Source: Salvelinus alpinus
Taxonomy: Eukaryota > Chordata > Actinopteri > Salmoniformes > Salmonidae
Direction of reading: 5' to 3'
Assembly: GCF_045679555.1 (NCBI RefSeq)
Contig: NC_092115.1
Location: 37,611,728 to 37,675,727 of the forward strand
Length of the DNA: 64,000 bases
The notes under the pieces were generated by a model. That model ran no database searches. It was not told the DNA's origin and worked only from the letters and a program-made list of their open reading frames with translations. Position numbers and translations under genes: made by a program. Positions 10,036 through 19,037 of the stretch are shown piece by piece; position 1 is the stretch's first letter; the number at the start of each line of letters is the position of its first letter.

Positions 10036-11229
10036 ATTGTTAATGGGTGATATTGTCTGAACTCAATTATTGGATGTTTGCTACGTTGTGTTTATTCTGT
10101 ATTCAAAATAAAAGAAAGCATTATTTTGCAAATGTATTTTTTTTGCAAGACTGCTCGTCTTGCTTTTCAGAGATGTGATGTTAGCCGAGGGGACATGATC
10201 TTTTATCATGCTTACATAAGCGTAAAGCAATTGTCCAGCACTAGACCACTTGAAGAAACTTCTCATGTCCTCAGACGAAAAAAATCCAAAAGAAAAACGT
10301 ATAATTCTGATATAAAACAACGCACAACATCGATACTGTGTATGATACTTCCTAAAGGTCCTTTACATTCAGAGTAGAATTAATGGTTGCCTGCGTTCTT
10401 GTTGTCATTATCTGACGAACCAATCAGATATCATCACGATCTTCATGAATACCTCTTATAGTTATTAGTTCATGCATAGACAAAAAAAAGACACACACAA
10501 AAAAAGACTGTGTAGAGCTGCCTGGGATTTGCCTAGGGGATACCTGTGAGGTAAAATGACACAAAGACATTGCCTGTGCTCTCAATATGACAGGTACCAA
10601 GTACAGACAGCGTCTGTAAAGAATTCCTATGGGAGATATAGCGTATGGCAGAAATCTATATTTATAGATTCCTGATGTTGTCTACATTGTAGAGAACATA
10701 AATAAGTATGACCCCAGAACGTTTCGAAATGCTAAGAGCAGTAGATCATGTCAGGGGATTTTATTTCTCAGAGTAGCTGCCTGAGAGGGGTGCTGCACTG
10801 TGCTGTGTGATCATATCTGTGGTTAAATTTAAATTGTGGTGTGTGTGTGTGTGTGTGTGTGTGTCTTTGTTTCTGCCTCTATTTACACAGCTGATCAGAG
10901 AGAAAACACAATGACAGGGAAATAATAAACGGCCACCCACACACGCACACGCACACACACACACCCACACACACAAGGCCTATTGTCAAATTGGTTTATC
11001 AACAAAATAAATGACTGGAATAATAACTATTAAAATGATATTGCATCCTCTCTATTCAAAGGTTTCTGGACTTTCTCCTTCTCTGCAGTGGTTCTTATGA
11101 CACAGAGCATGAAGTAAGTATAACAGTAAATGTCCTTAGGAAGACACAGAAACACATCCATTGTAATTCCTTGTGTAATGTGGATGTCCATTGTTTGAAC
11201 ACATAAACAATAGATTGAATACAATAAGG
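10036..11229. other. AT-rich stretch with (GT)n and (CA)n tracts
   Basis: No gene seen. A (GT)12 tract is at about 10840-10863 and an interrupted CA/CG-CA tract at about 10938-10976. Open frames here are random or microsatellite-derived. Confidence 0.4.
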
Positions 11230-11613
11230 CAGATTTTTTATTTAATTTTTTTATTTCACCTTTATTTAACCAGGTAGGCTAGTTGAGAACAAGTTCTCAT
11301 TTGCAACTGCGACCTGGCCAAGATAAAGCATAGCAGTGTGAACAGACAACACAGAGTTACACATGGAGTAAACAATAAACAAGTCAATAACATGGTAGGA
11401 AAAAAAAGAGAATCTATATACAATGTGTGCAAAAGGCATGAGGTAGGCAATAAATCGAGTAATTACAATTTAGCAGATTAACACTGGAGTGATAAATCAT
11501 CAGATGATCATGTGCAAGAAGAGATACTGGTGTGCAAAAGAGCAGAAAAGTAAATAAATAAAAGCAGTATGGGGGGTGAGGTAGGTAAATTGGGTGGGTA
11601 GTTTACAGATGGA

Positions 11614-14600
11614 CTATGTACAGCTGCAGCGATCGGTTAGCTGCTCGGATAGCAGATTTTTAAAGTTGTTGAGGGAGATAAAAGTCTCCAACTTCAGAGA
11701 TTTTTGCAATTCGTTCCAGTCGCAGGCAGCAGAGAACTGGAAGGAAAGGCGTCCAAATGAGGTTTTGGCTTTAGGGATGATCAGTGAGATACACCTGCTG
11801 GAGCGCGTGCTACGGGTGGGTGTAGCCATCGTGACCAGTGAACTGAGATAAGGCGGCACTTTACCTAGCATAGCCTTGTAGATGACCTGGAGCCAGTGGG
11901 TCTGACGACGAACATGTAGCGAGGGCCAGCCGACTAGGGCATACAGGTCGCAGTGGTGGGTCGTATAAGGTGCTTTAGTAACAAAACGGATGGCACTGTG
12001 ATAAACTGCATCCAGTTTGCTGAGTAGAGTATTGGAGGCTATTTTGTAGATGACATCGCCGAAGTCGAGGATCGGTAGGATAGTCAGTTTTACTAGGGTA
12101 AGTTTGGCGGCGTGAGTGAAGGAGGCTTTGTTGCGGAATAGAAAGCCGACTCTAGATTTGATTTTGGATTGGAGATGTTTGATATGAGTCTGGAAGGAGA
12201 GTTTGCAGTCTAGCCAGACACCTAGGTACTTATAGATGTCCACATATTCTAGGTCGGAACCGTCCAGGGTGGTGATGCTAGTCGGGCGTGCGGGTGCAGG
12301 CAGCGAACGGTTGAAAAGCATGCATTTGGTTTTACTAGCGTTTAAGAGCAGTTGGAGGCCACGGAAGGAGTGTTGTATGGCATTGAAGCTCGTTTGGAGG
12401 TTAGATAGCACAGTGTCCAAGGAAGGGCCGGAAGTATACAGAATGGTGTCGTCTGCATAGAGGTGGATCAGGGAATCGCCCGCAGCAAGAGCAACATCAT
12501 TGATGTATACAGAGAAAAGAGTCGGCCCGAGAATTGAACCCTGTGGTACCCCCATAGAGACTGCCAGAGGACCGGACAACATGCCCTCCGATTTGACACA
12601 CTGAACTCTGTCTGCAAAGTAGTTGGTGAACCAGGCAAGGCAGTCGTTAGAAAAACCGAGGCTACTGAGTCTGCCGATAAGAATATGGTGATTGACAGAG
12701 TCGAAAGCCTTGGCCAGGTCGATGAAGACGGCTGCACAGTAATGTCTTTTATCGATGGCGGTTATGACATCGTTTAGTACCTTGAGCGTGGCTGAGGTGC
12801 ACCCGTGACCGGCTCGGAAACCGGATTGCACAGCGGAGAAGGTACGGTGGGATTCGAGATGGTCAGTGATCTGTTTGTTGACTTGGCTTTCGAAGACCTT
12901 AGATAGGCAGGGCAGGATGGATATAGGTCTGTAACAGTTTGGGTCCAGGGTGTCTCCCCCTTTGAAGAGGGGGATGACTGCGGCAGCTTTCCAATCCTTG
13001 GGGATCTCAGATGATACGAAGGAGAGGTTGAACAGGCTGGTAATAGGGGGTGCGACAATGGCGGCGGACAGTTTCAGAAATAGGGGGTCCAGATTGTCAA
13101 GCCCAGCTGATTTGTATGGGTCCAGGTTTTCCAGCTCTTTCAGAACATCTGCTATCTGGATATGGGTAAAGGAGAAGCTGGGGAGGCTTGGGCGAGTAGC
13201 AGCGGGGGGGGCGGGGCTGTTGGCCAAGGTTGGAGTCGCCAGGAGGAAGGCATGGCCAGCCATTGAGAAATGTTTGTTGAAGTTTTTGATTATCATGGAC
13301 TTATCAGTGGTGACCGTGTTACCTAGCCTCAGTGAAGTGGGCAGCTGGGAGGAGGTGCTCTTGTTTTCCATGGACTTTACAGTATCCCAGAACTTTTTGG
13401 AGTTAGAGCTACAGGATGCAAATTTCTGCTTGAAAAAGCTGGCCTTTGCTTTCCTGACTGACTGCGTGTATTGGTTCCTGACTTCCCTGAACAGTTGCAT
13501 ATCGCGGGGGCTCTTCGATGCTATTGCAGTTCGCCACAGGATGTTTTTGTGCTGGTCGAGGGCAGTCAGGTCTGGAGTGAACCAAGGGCTATATCTGTTC
13601 TTGGTTCTGCATTTTTTGAACGGAGCATGCTTGTCTAATATGGTGAGGAAGTAACTTTTAAAGAATGACCAGGCATCCTCAACTGACGGGATGAGGTCAA
13701 TATCCTTCCAGGGTACCCGGGCCAGGTCGATTAGAAAGGCCTGCTCGCAGAAGTGTTTTAGGGAGCGTTTGACAGTGATGAGGGGTGGTCGTTTGGCCGC
13801 GGACCCGTGGCGGATACAGGCAATGAGGCAGTGATCGCTGAGATCTTGATTGAAGACAGCAGAGGTGTATTTGGAGGGCAAGTTGGTCAGGATAATGTCT
13901 ATTAGGGTGCCCATGTTTACGGATTTAGGGTTGTACCTGGTGGGTTCCTTGATGATTTGTGTGAGATTGAGGGCATCAAGCTTAGATTGTAGGACTGCCG
14001 GGGTGTTAAGCATATCCCAGTTTAGGTCACCTAACAGAACAAACTCTGAAGCTAGATGGGGAGCGATCAATTCACAGATGGTGTCCAGGGCACAGCTGGG
14101 AGCTGAGGGGGGTCGGTAGCAGGCGGCAACAGTGAGAGACTTATTTCTGGAGAGATTAATTTTTAAAATTAGAAGTTCGAACTGTTTGGGCATAGACCTG
14201 GAAAGTATGACAGAACTTTGCAGGCTATCTCTGCAGTAGATTGCAACTCCTCCCCCTTTGGCAGTTCTATCTTGACGGAAAGTGTTATAGTTGGGTATGG
14301 AAATCTCAGAATTTTTGGTGGCCTTCCTAAGCCAGGATTCGGACACGGCAAGGACATCAGGGTTGGCAGAGTGTGCTAAAGCGGTGAGTAAGGCAAACTT
14401 AGGGAGGAGGCTTCTGATGTTGACATGCATGAGGCCAAGGCTTTTTCGATCACAGAAGTCAACAAATGAGGGTGACTGGGGACATGCAGGGCCTGGGTTT
14501 ACCTCCACATCACCCGAGGAACAGAGGAGTAGTAGGATGAGGGTGCGGCTAAAGGCTATCAAAACTGGTCGCCTAGAGCGTTGGGGACAAGGAATAAAAG

Positions 14601-14901
14601 GAGCAGATTTATGGGCGTGGTAGAATAGATTCTGGGCATAATGTGCAGACCAGGGTATGGTGGGGCACGGGTACAGCGGAGGCAAGCCCAGGCACTGGGT
14701 GATGATAAGAGAGGTTGTATCTCTGGACATGCTGGTCTCAATGGGTGAGGTCACCGCATGTGTGGGGGGTGGGACAAAGGAGGTATCAGAGGTACGGAGA
14801 GTGGAACTACGGGGTCCATTGCAAACCAAAACAATGATAACTAGCCTGAACAACAGTATGCAAGGCATATTGATATTTGAGGGAGACATACAATAAGGCA
14901 T
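11614..14901 (-). CDS. LINE polyprotein: 2A-like motif, APE endonuclease, reverse transcriptase (1095 aa)
   Basis: Starts at a true ATG with a hydrophobic N-terminal region. Residues 131-138 are DVEVNPGP, the 2A-like signature, preceded by the leucine-rich stretch typical of 2A. An APE-type endonuclease follows at about 155-365 (N161 in HVNIRSL, E188 in SESWL, GDLNWD at 291-296, SDH at 355-357). The reverse transcriptase spans about 630-890, with DLAKAFDSV, GVPQGSILGP and the catalytic YADD at 815-818. The C-terminal part ends with a WNELQKSLK motif. In LINEs of this type the endonuclease nicks target DNA and the RT copies the element RNA there. All key residues are present and no stop or frameshift was seen, so it may be functional. 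Confidence 0.92.
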   Translation of the reverse strand: MPYCMSPSNINMPCILLFRLVIIVLVCNGPRSSTLRTSDTSFVPPPTHAVTSPIETSMSRDTTSLIITQCLGLPPLYPCPTIPWSAHYAQNLFYHAHKSAPFIPCPQRSRRPVLIAFSRTLILLLLCSSGDVEVNPGPACPQSPSFVDFCDRKSLGLMHVNIRSLLPKFALLTALAHSANPDVLAVSESWLRKATKNSEISIPNYNTFRQDRTAKGGGVAIYCRDSLQSSVILSRSMPKQFELLILKINLSRNKSLTVAACYRPPSAPSCALDTICELIAPHLASEFVLLGDLNWDMLNTPAVLQSKLDALNLTQIIKEPTRYNPKSVNMGTLIDIILTNLPSKYTSAVFNQDLSDHCLIACIRHGSAAKRPPLITVKRSLKHFCEQAFLIDLARVPWKDIDLIPSVEDAWSFFKSYFLTILDKHAPFKKCRTKNRYSPWFTPDLTALDQHKNILWRTAIASKSPRDMQLFREVRNQYTQSVRKAKASFFKQKFASCSSNSKKFWDTVKSMENKSTSSQLPTSLRLGNTVTTDKSMIIKNFNKHFSMAGHAFLLATPTLANSPAPPAATRPSLPSFSFTHIQIADVLKELENLDPYKSAGLDNLDPLFLKLSAAIVAPPITSLFNLSFVSSEIPKDWKAAAVIPLFKGGDTLDPNCYRPISILPCLSKVFESQVNKQITDHLESHRTFSAVQSGFRAGHGCTSATLKVLNDVITAIDKRHYCAAVFIDLAKAFDSVNHHILIGRLSSLGFSNDCLAWFTNYFADRVQCVKSEGMLSGPLAVSMGVPQGSILGPTLFSVYINDVALAAGDSLIHLYADDTILYTSGPSLDTVLSNLQTSFNAIQHSFRGLQLLLNASKTKCMLFNRSLPAPARPTSITTLDGSDLEYVDIYKYLGVWLDCKLSFQTHIKHLQSKIKSRVGFLFRNKASFTHAAKLTLVKLTILPILDFGDVIYKIASNTLLSKLDAVYHSAIRFVTKAPYTTHHCDLYALVGWPSLHVRRQTHWLQVIYKAMLGKVPPYLSSLVTMATPTRSTRSSRCISLIIPKAKTSFGRLSFQFSAACDWNELQKSLKLETFISLNNFKNLLSEQLTDRCSCT
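14488..14514 (-). other. 2A-like ribosome-skipping motif in the LINE ORF
   Basis: The codons read GDVEVNPGP, matching the D-x-E-x-N-P-G-P core of 2A peptides. Known 2A sequences make the ribosome skip the Gly-Pro bond, releasing the upstream peptide. Here that would separate a roughly 137-residue N-terminal product from the endonuclease-RT protein. Such motifs are known in several APE-type non-LTR retrotransposons. Activity in this copy is an inference. Confidence 0.8.
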
Positions 14902-15955
14902 AAAGTGATTGCAGGTCTTGATTGGGAGAGCTAGCTAAAACAACAGGTGAGATAACAGCAGCTAGTCAGTTAACACAGCAACAGCAGGTAAAAATGGCGA
15001 CGGCTAGGCAGAGAGGGTCGGATTAACTACACACAGATCCTGAGTTAAAGCACAGAGCCGACAGATAAAACACAAATAAACGGAATGGAGTACCGTGAAT
15101 TAATGGACAGTCAAGCAGGCATCAGCTATGTAGCCAAGTGATCATAGTGTCCAGGGGGCAGCCGTAGATGGAGCAGTGAGGCCTCCACTAAGCTAGCCCG
15201 CGGCGTAAGATTGTTCGATAGACCTGTTCAGATAGCAGTCGATATGCTCAAGACAGCTAACGATTAGCGGGCCGCAGTTAGCATATGGGCGTTCAGGTTA
15301 CGTCGCGATGGAGGGGCCAGTTGAATAACTCCCTCGGGCAGATAACGTCGGTATCCCAGTCGTGAAGGCCCGGTGGGGCTCCGCATCGGCAGTAAAACGG
15401 GTCCGGATAGGTGATTGTAGCCCAGGAGTGGCTGATGGAACTCTTCAGCTGGCTAGCTCCGGGATAATTGGTGTTTGCTCCGGAATTGATGTTAGCCAAT
15501 AGTCACTCGGATAGCAGCTAGTTAGCTGCAAGATCCAGGTGTAAATGTCCAGAGCTTGCGGTAAAAATCCGGGGATATGGAGAGAAAATAGGTCTGGTAT
15601 GCTCTGGTCTGAGTCGCGTTGTACAAAACTGGCAATAGTTTTCCGAGCTAAAGGATAGCTGATAAGCGCTAGCTGTGGTTAGCTGAACTACTCACGTTAG
15701 CTTGTGAGCTGGCTAACTTCTGGCTAGCTTCTGTTGTAGATTTCGGATACGAGGTGAATAATACCTTTGAGGAAAAAAAACAGATCCGCACCACATTTGG
15801 TGAGGTAGGTTGCAGGAGAGTGTTTTGAAGTTGAGTTTTTAAGAAGAAAAAATATATATATAAAAAGAAATGCGAAGAAAAATATATAAAATATATATAC
15901 ACGGGACAGGACGAGGACAAAGGACATCTGACTGCTACGCCATCTTGGAAATACG
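14902..15955 (-). promoter_or_regulatory. LINE 5' UTR / internal promoter region with YY1-like site
   Basis: About 1 kb without a coding frame precedes the ORF. Its first bases contain CCAAGATGGCG (- strand; about 15948-15938), a YY1-type site. LINEs carry internal promoters in the 5' UTR, and in human L1 a YY1 site at the same position sets the transcription start. The same motif opens the second full-length copy at about 58614. Promoter activity is inferred. Confidence 0.5.
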
Positions 15956-16153
15956 CTGAAGGATCTCTGAATCTGATTCTTCATACAATAACGGAATGGG
16001 TAAGCATTCATGTTGTGCATCACTAATTGTAAAAAACAAAATCGTTTTAATGTGCTCAGAGATGATAACACTTTTGAACCTTACACACCACCACAGTAAA
16101 TCACATCTGCCACTTACCCATTGTAAGGAGCAGGCAGTCTGTCTATGCCTCTT

Positions 16154-16297
16154 AGTCATTTAGTCCTTTAGCAGACAATTTTATCCAGAGCGACTTAGTG
16201 AGTATGTACATTTTTCATACTTTTATTCTGTGGCAATCAAATCCACAACCCTGGGGTTGCAAAAAACATGCTCTACCAACTGTGCTACATGGGACCC
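16154..16297 (-). mobile_element. tRNA-derived SINE with L2-like tail
   Basis: On the - strand: the head 'gggtcccatgtagcacagtt' with A box (tagcacagttggtagagca) and a degenerate B box (gggttgtggatttgattgc), then the tail 'agtcgctctggataaaatt' and 'ctgctaaaggactaaatga'. This tail is the common teleost SINE/L2 3' end; a bare fragment of it recurs at 53307. Full length. Confidence 0.8.
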
Positions 16298-16677
16298 AGC
16301 AGCGTTGGTAAATTCATTCAAACAGATTACAAGCACCAAATCCATGAGTTGCTACTGCCACCTGGTGGAAATTTGATGAAGACTTGATGAAGCCTACAGT
16401 TAATGGCAGGTGTGTGTACTCTATATAATACATTTTCATCAATATGTTTGTGTGATTGGGGTGTGATTACTTTGTCTTCTGTTACAACCAATTAGATGAC
16501 TGACAGGGGGGCGCTGTTTTAAAGCCACCGCGCCTCCATTTTACTACTCCCCCACCTTTGTAAAAAATATTTTGGAAGCTATAGAAATGCATTTATTAAT
16601 GTCTACAGTTTTCGCCACATGTATTCTATTAGACACCTTAATGCATACTTTTACATTACATTATTTAAGCTGAACAT

Positions 16678-17067
16678 TGTCACGGCTCCTCCTCTGCAGT
16701 GCAGGGGGTGGTTCCTCCTGCAGGCAGAGGAGGGTCGTTAGTGATTGGAGTCACCTGGGCTCAGGGTATTTATAAACTGTTTCACTAATCACCTCTCTCT
16801 CTCTCTCTCTCTCTGCTCCTCCAGGTATGATCATGTTTTGTTTGTTCCTTTGTAGTTTTGCATAGTTTTCACTCAGTCATGTTCACACACACATATTCAC
16901 GCATCCATGCACTTTACATACACCTTACATTATGATACTTCCACACCTCATTCCTTTTTCTTAGTTTAAAGTTAATAGTTTTGTTTATAATAAAGAACAC
17001 TTTTAATTGGCCTATACCTGTTCGTGTCCCCTCATTTTTGTCACAGGCTATGAGCCGGCTTGTGACA
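16678..17067 (+). mobile_element. Solo LTR
   Basis: Starts TGTCACGGC and ends TTGTGACA, giving 6-bp inverted ends (TGTCAC/GTGACA). The flanking 'acat' is repeated on both sides (16674-16677, 17068-17071), a 4- to 5-bp target duplication. Inside are a TATA-like 'tatttataaac' near 16770, a (CT)n tract at about 16795-16815, and AATAAA near 16990. The layout fits an LTR promoter and polyadenylation signal in + orientation. No internal retroviral genes remain. Confidence 0.78.
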
Positions 17068-17071
17068 ACAT

Positions 17072-17600
17072 AAAAAGAAAGATAAAACATCTAAAGAATA
17101 TATAAAAACATTTTCCTTAAAGTCACATTTTTTTTAACGTTCTAATTTTACTGTTCCCACTACAATAAAAAAAAAAAAACATTTAAACATTTAATGTAAA
17201 TACTGTAGATTTACATTCATTCCTATGGAGCACAGCTTCTTCTGCAGAGTGACATTAAGGTTGACCAGTGGGTTCAAATCCTCTCACTGGCCAATACATA
17301 GAAAAATAAATCCAGGGTTTATATACATCATTGGAAATTTGCTTTGGAAACATGATGCAACATCATTTGACATGATTTGAGTATCCTTTATCAATTAGAT
17401 CTGAACATGTTTTTTTCAATCAACAAACTCAAAATTACAATTGTATGATGCTTCCAATTTTTCATCCTGTCCTGAGTTTTATGTTTGAAAGCAGGGGCTC
17501 CCAGTTATTACAGTAGCAATCTCTTACAAATACATCCAATGAAAAGCTCGCTAAGGTTTCTAACCACACCCAGAGTACTAGGCGGGAAGCGGAATCACTC
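17072..17600. other. AT-rich spacer
   Basis: No gene or element ends seen; several A- and T-homopolymers. Confidence 0.35.
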
Positions 17601-17629
17601 TCACTCTTCGAACAAAGTGAGGCAGGAAA

Positions 17630-17821
17630 ATGAAAATGGCTGAAGGAGGTGTATACCTTGATCTGAAGAACTTGAAATGTTCGATATGTCTCAATTTACT
17701 GAAAAATCCAACAACAACTCCGTGTGGGCATAATCTTCGCATGCAACGCATTGCTGGCTTCTGGGAAATTGAGGGCGACGTCTATCTATGTCCTCAGTGT
17801 AGAAAGATTTTTTTATACTAA
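17630..17821 (+). pseudogene. Broken RING-finger (TRIM/finTRIM-like) exon
   Basis: The 63-residue frame starts MKMAEGGVYLDLKNLKCSIC and carries most of a TRIM-type RING: C-x2-C at the start, PCGH in the middle and CPQC at the end. Two expected zinc-binding cysteines after CGHN are arginines (HNLRMQRI where HxFCxxC is usual), each explained by a tgc-to-cgc change. A stop comes right after the CPQC segment, 4 bp before a DNA transposon at 17825. TRIM RINGs act as ubiquitin ligases, but with these ligands lost the domain should not fold normally. The surrounding B-box and coiled coil were not found. Confidence 0.6.
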
Positions 17822-18122
17822 CTACCCAGCTAGCACAGTGGATCTGGGACAATTCCGGCTGAGAGTCGGGGCACTCGGCTGAGAGTCAGACTCGGCCGAC
17901 GTCATGTGGCTCGAGTCTGGGCCGCATTCGGCAGTATTACATATGGCTAGGATGCGGGGATTGAGCTTGGGCCGATTCCGGTGTGAGTTATCTGGCTCGG
18001 GATGATTGGGGCTACTCTGGCAGATGATTACACTGGCTGCTTTATGTAATGAACATTTCATTATTTATTTTTCCATATTTTCTCAATGTTTCTGTGATTT
18101 TAGTATTTTGATACTTTGTGCA

Positions 18123-18487
18123 AGGCAATCAATCAATCAAATGTATTTATAAAGCCCTTTTTACATCAGCCGATGTAACAAAGTGCTATACAGAAACCCA
18201 GCCTAAAACCCCAAACAGCAAGCAATGCAGATGTAGAAGCACGGTGGCCAGGAAAAACTCCATAGAAAGGCAGGAACCTAGGAAGAAACCTAGAGAGGAA
18301 CCAGGCTCTGAGGGTTGACCAGTCCTCTTCTAGCTGTGCCGGGTGGAGATTATAACAGTACATGGTCAAGATGTTCAAACGTTCATAGATGACCAGCAGG
18401 GTCAAATAATAATAATCACAGTGGTTGTAGAGGGTGCAACAGGTCAGCACCTCAGGAGTAAATGTCAGTTGGCTTTTTATAGCCAAG
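18123..18487 (-). mobile_element. Dispersed salmonid repeat with (TTGA)n end
   Basis: Starts with repeated 'aatc' units, then 'aaatgtatttataaagccc', 'acatcagccgatgtaac', 'acagaaacccagcctaaaac', and continues into 'gaggaaccaggctctgag' and 'cacctcaggagtaaatg'. The same family occurs at 29979-30078 (opposite orientation) and 52165-52303. The simple-repeat end is probably the 3' tail of a retroelement, so the sense strand is taken as -. No coding capacity is left. Confidence 0.65.
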
Positions 18488-18529
18488 CATTTAGAGACAG
18501 TTGATAAGTATTAACAACTTTGTGGATGT

Positions 18530-18742
18530 GGCCTCCTGAGTGGAGCAGCAGTCTAAGAGACTGCATCGCAGTGCAAACTGCGTTTCTGCAGATGCTGGTT
18601 CGAGACCCATGCCAGCTGCAACTGGGACGCCCACAATTGGGTTTGGCCGGCCGGGATGTCTTTGTCCCATCGCGCTGTACGACTTCTGTGGTGGGCCAGG
18701 CGATTGCACGCTGACACGGTCACATGGTGTTTCCTTCGACAC
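18530..18742 (+). mobile_element. tRNA-derived SINE, 3' truncated
   Basis: The head 'gcctcctgagtggagcagca' begins the tRNA-like part; the B box 'ggttcgagacc' is well kept. It continues into 'ttgggtttggccggccggg' and 'cacgctgacacggtcac' and then breaks off at about 18742. Two longer copies of the same family lie at 36460-36873 and 63294-63763. Confidence 0.75.
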
Positions 18743-19037
18743 AAAATGTTTTTTTTGTGGATGGGTATAATTTGTATGTATAAAATGTAAATAATATAAA
18801 AAAAATTACTAAATTTACGTTTATTTAAATTTGCATTGGGCAGCTTCTGGAGTGATTCAGGTAAGATGCCGGCAAAGTCGGCTGAATTCCGGTAAACGGA
18901 AACGGCCCAATGTACTCGGGCCGATTCTGGGCAGTCATTCATTTTGATTCCGGGCCGAGTCTGACACCCAATTCCGGGCCGATTCAATCAGTTCCGGCCC
19001 CCCGGAAGAGGGCCGCTTCATCATTGCTAGCTGGGTA

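Larger units (their letters stand above)
11237..15955 (-). mobile_element. Full-length L2/CR1-like LINE with intact ORF
   Basis: On the - strand: a 5' end starting just before CCAAGATGGCGTAGCAG (15948-15932), a GC-rich 5' UTR of about 1 kb, one long ORF (14901-11614), and a 3' UTR ending 'ggccaggtcgcagttgcaaa', 'ctggttaaataaaggtgaaa' and an A-rich tail. The same 5' and 3' ends recur in the copy at 58608-62635, which confirms the boundaries. No clear target-site duplication was found. An ORF1 is not apparent. The intact ORF suggests a young copy. Confidence 0.9.
17825..19035. mobile_element. Non-autonomous DNA transposon with cccagctagca ends
   Basis: The 11-bp terminal inverted repeats CCCAGCTAGCA (17825) and TGCTAGCTGGG (to 19035) are flanked by TA on both sides (17823-17824, 19036-19037). 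The two outer arms share many words such as 'gggccgattc' and 'actcggc', so the element is internally repetitive. It has no transposase frame. Its middle is occupied by two retroelements (18123-18487 and 18530-18742). Superfamily unclear. Confidence 0.65.

Noticed and set aside
12950..13654. 234-codon + strand frame and other + strand frames at 11.6-14.9 kb
   Set aside because: Antisense shadows of the intact LINE ORF on the - strand.
11219..15991. Target-site duplication 'atacaataa' for the full-length LINE (11219-11227, 15983-15991)
   Set aside because: The right copy lies about 30 bp beyond the 5' end defined by the second LINE copy, so the match is likely chance.
18530..18620. tRNA gene
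   Set aside because: A- and B-box-like words belong to a SINE head; no full cloverleaf is visible. The same applies to the SINE heads at 10035, 16297, 22206, 36460 and 63763.
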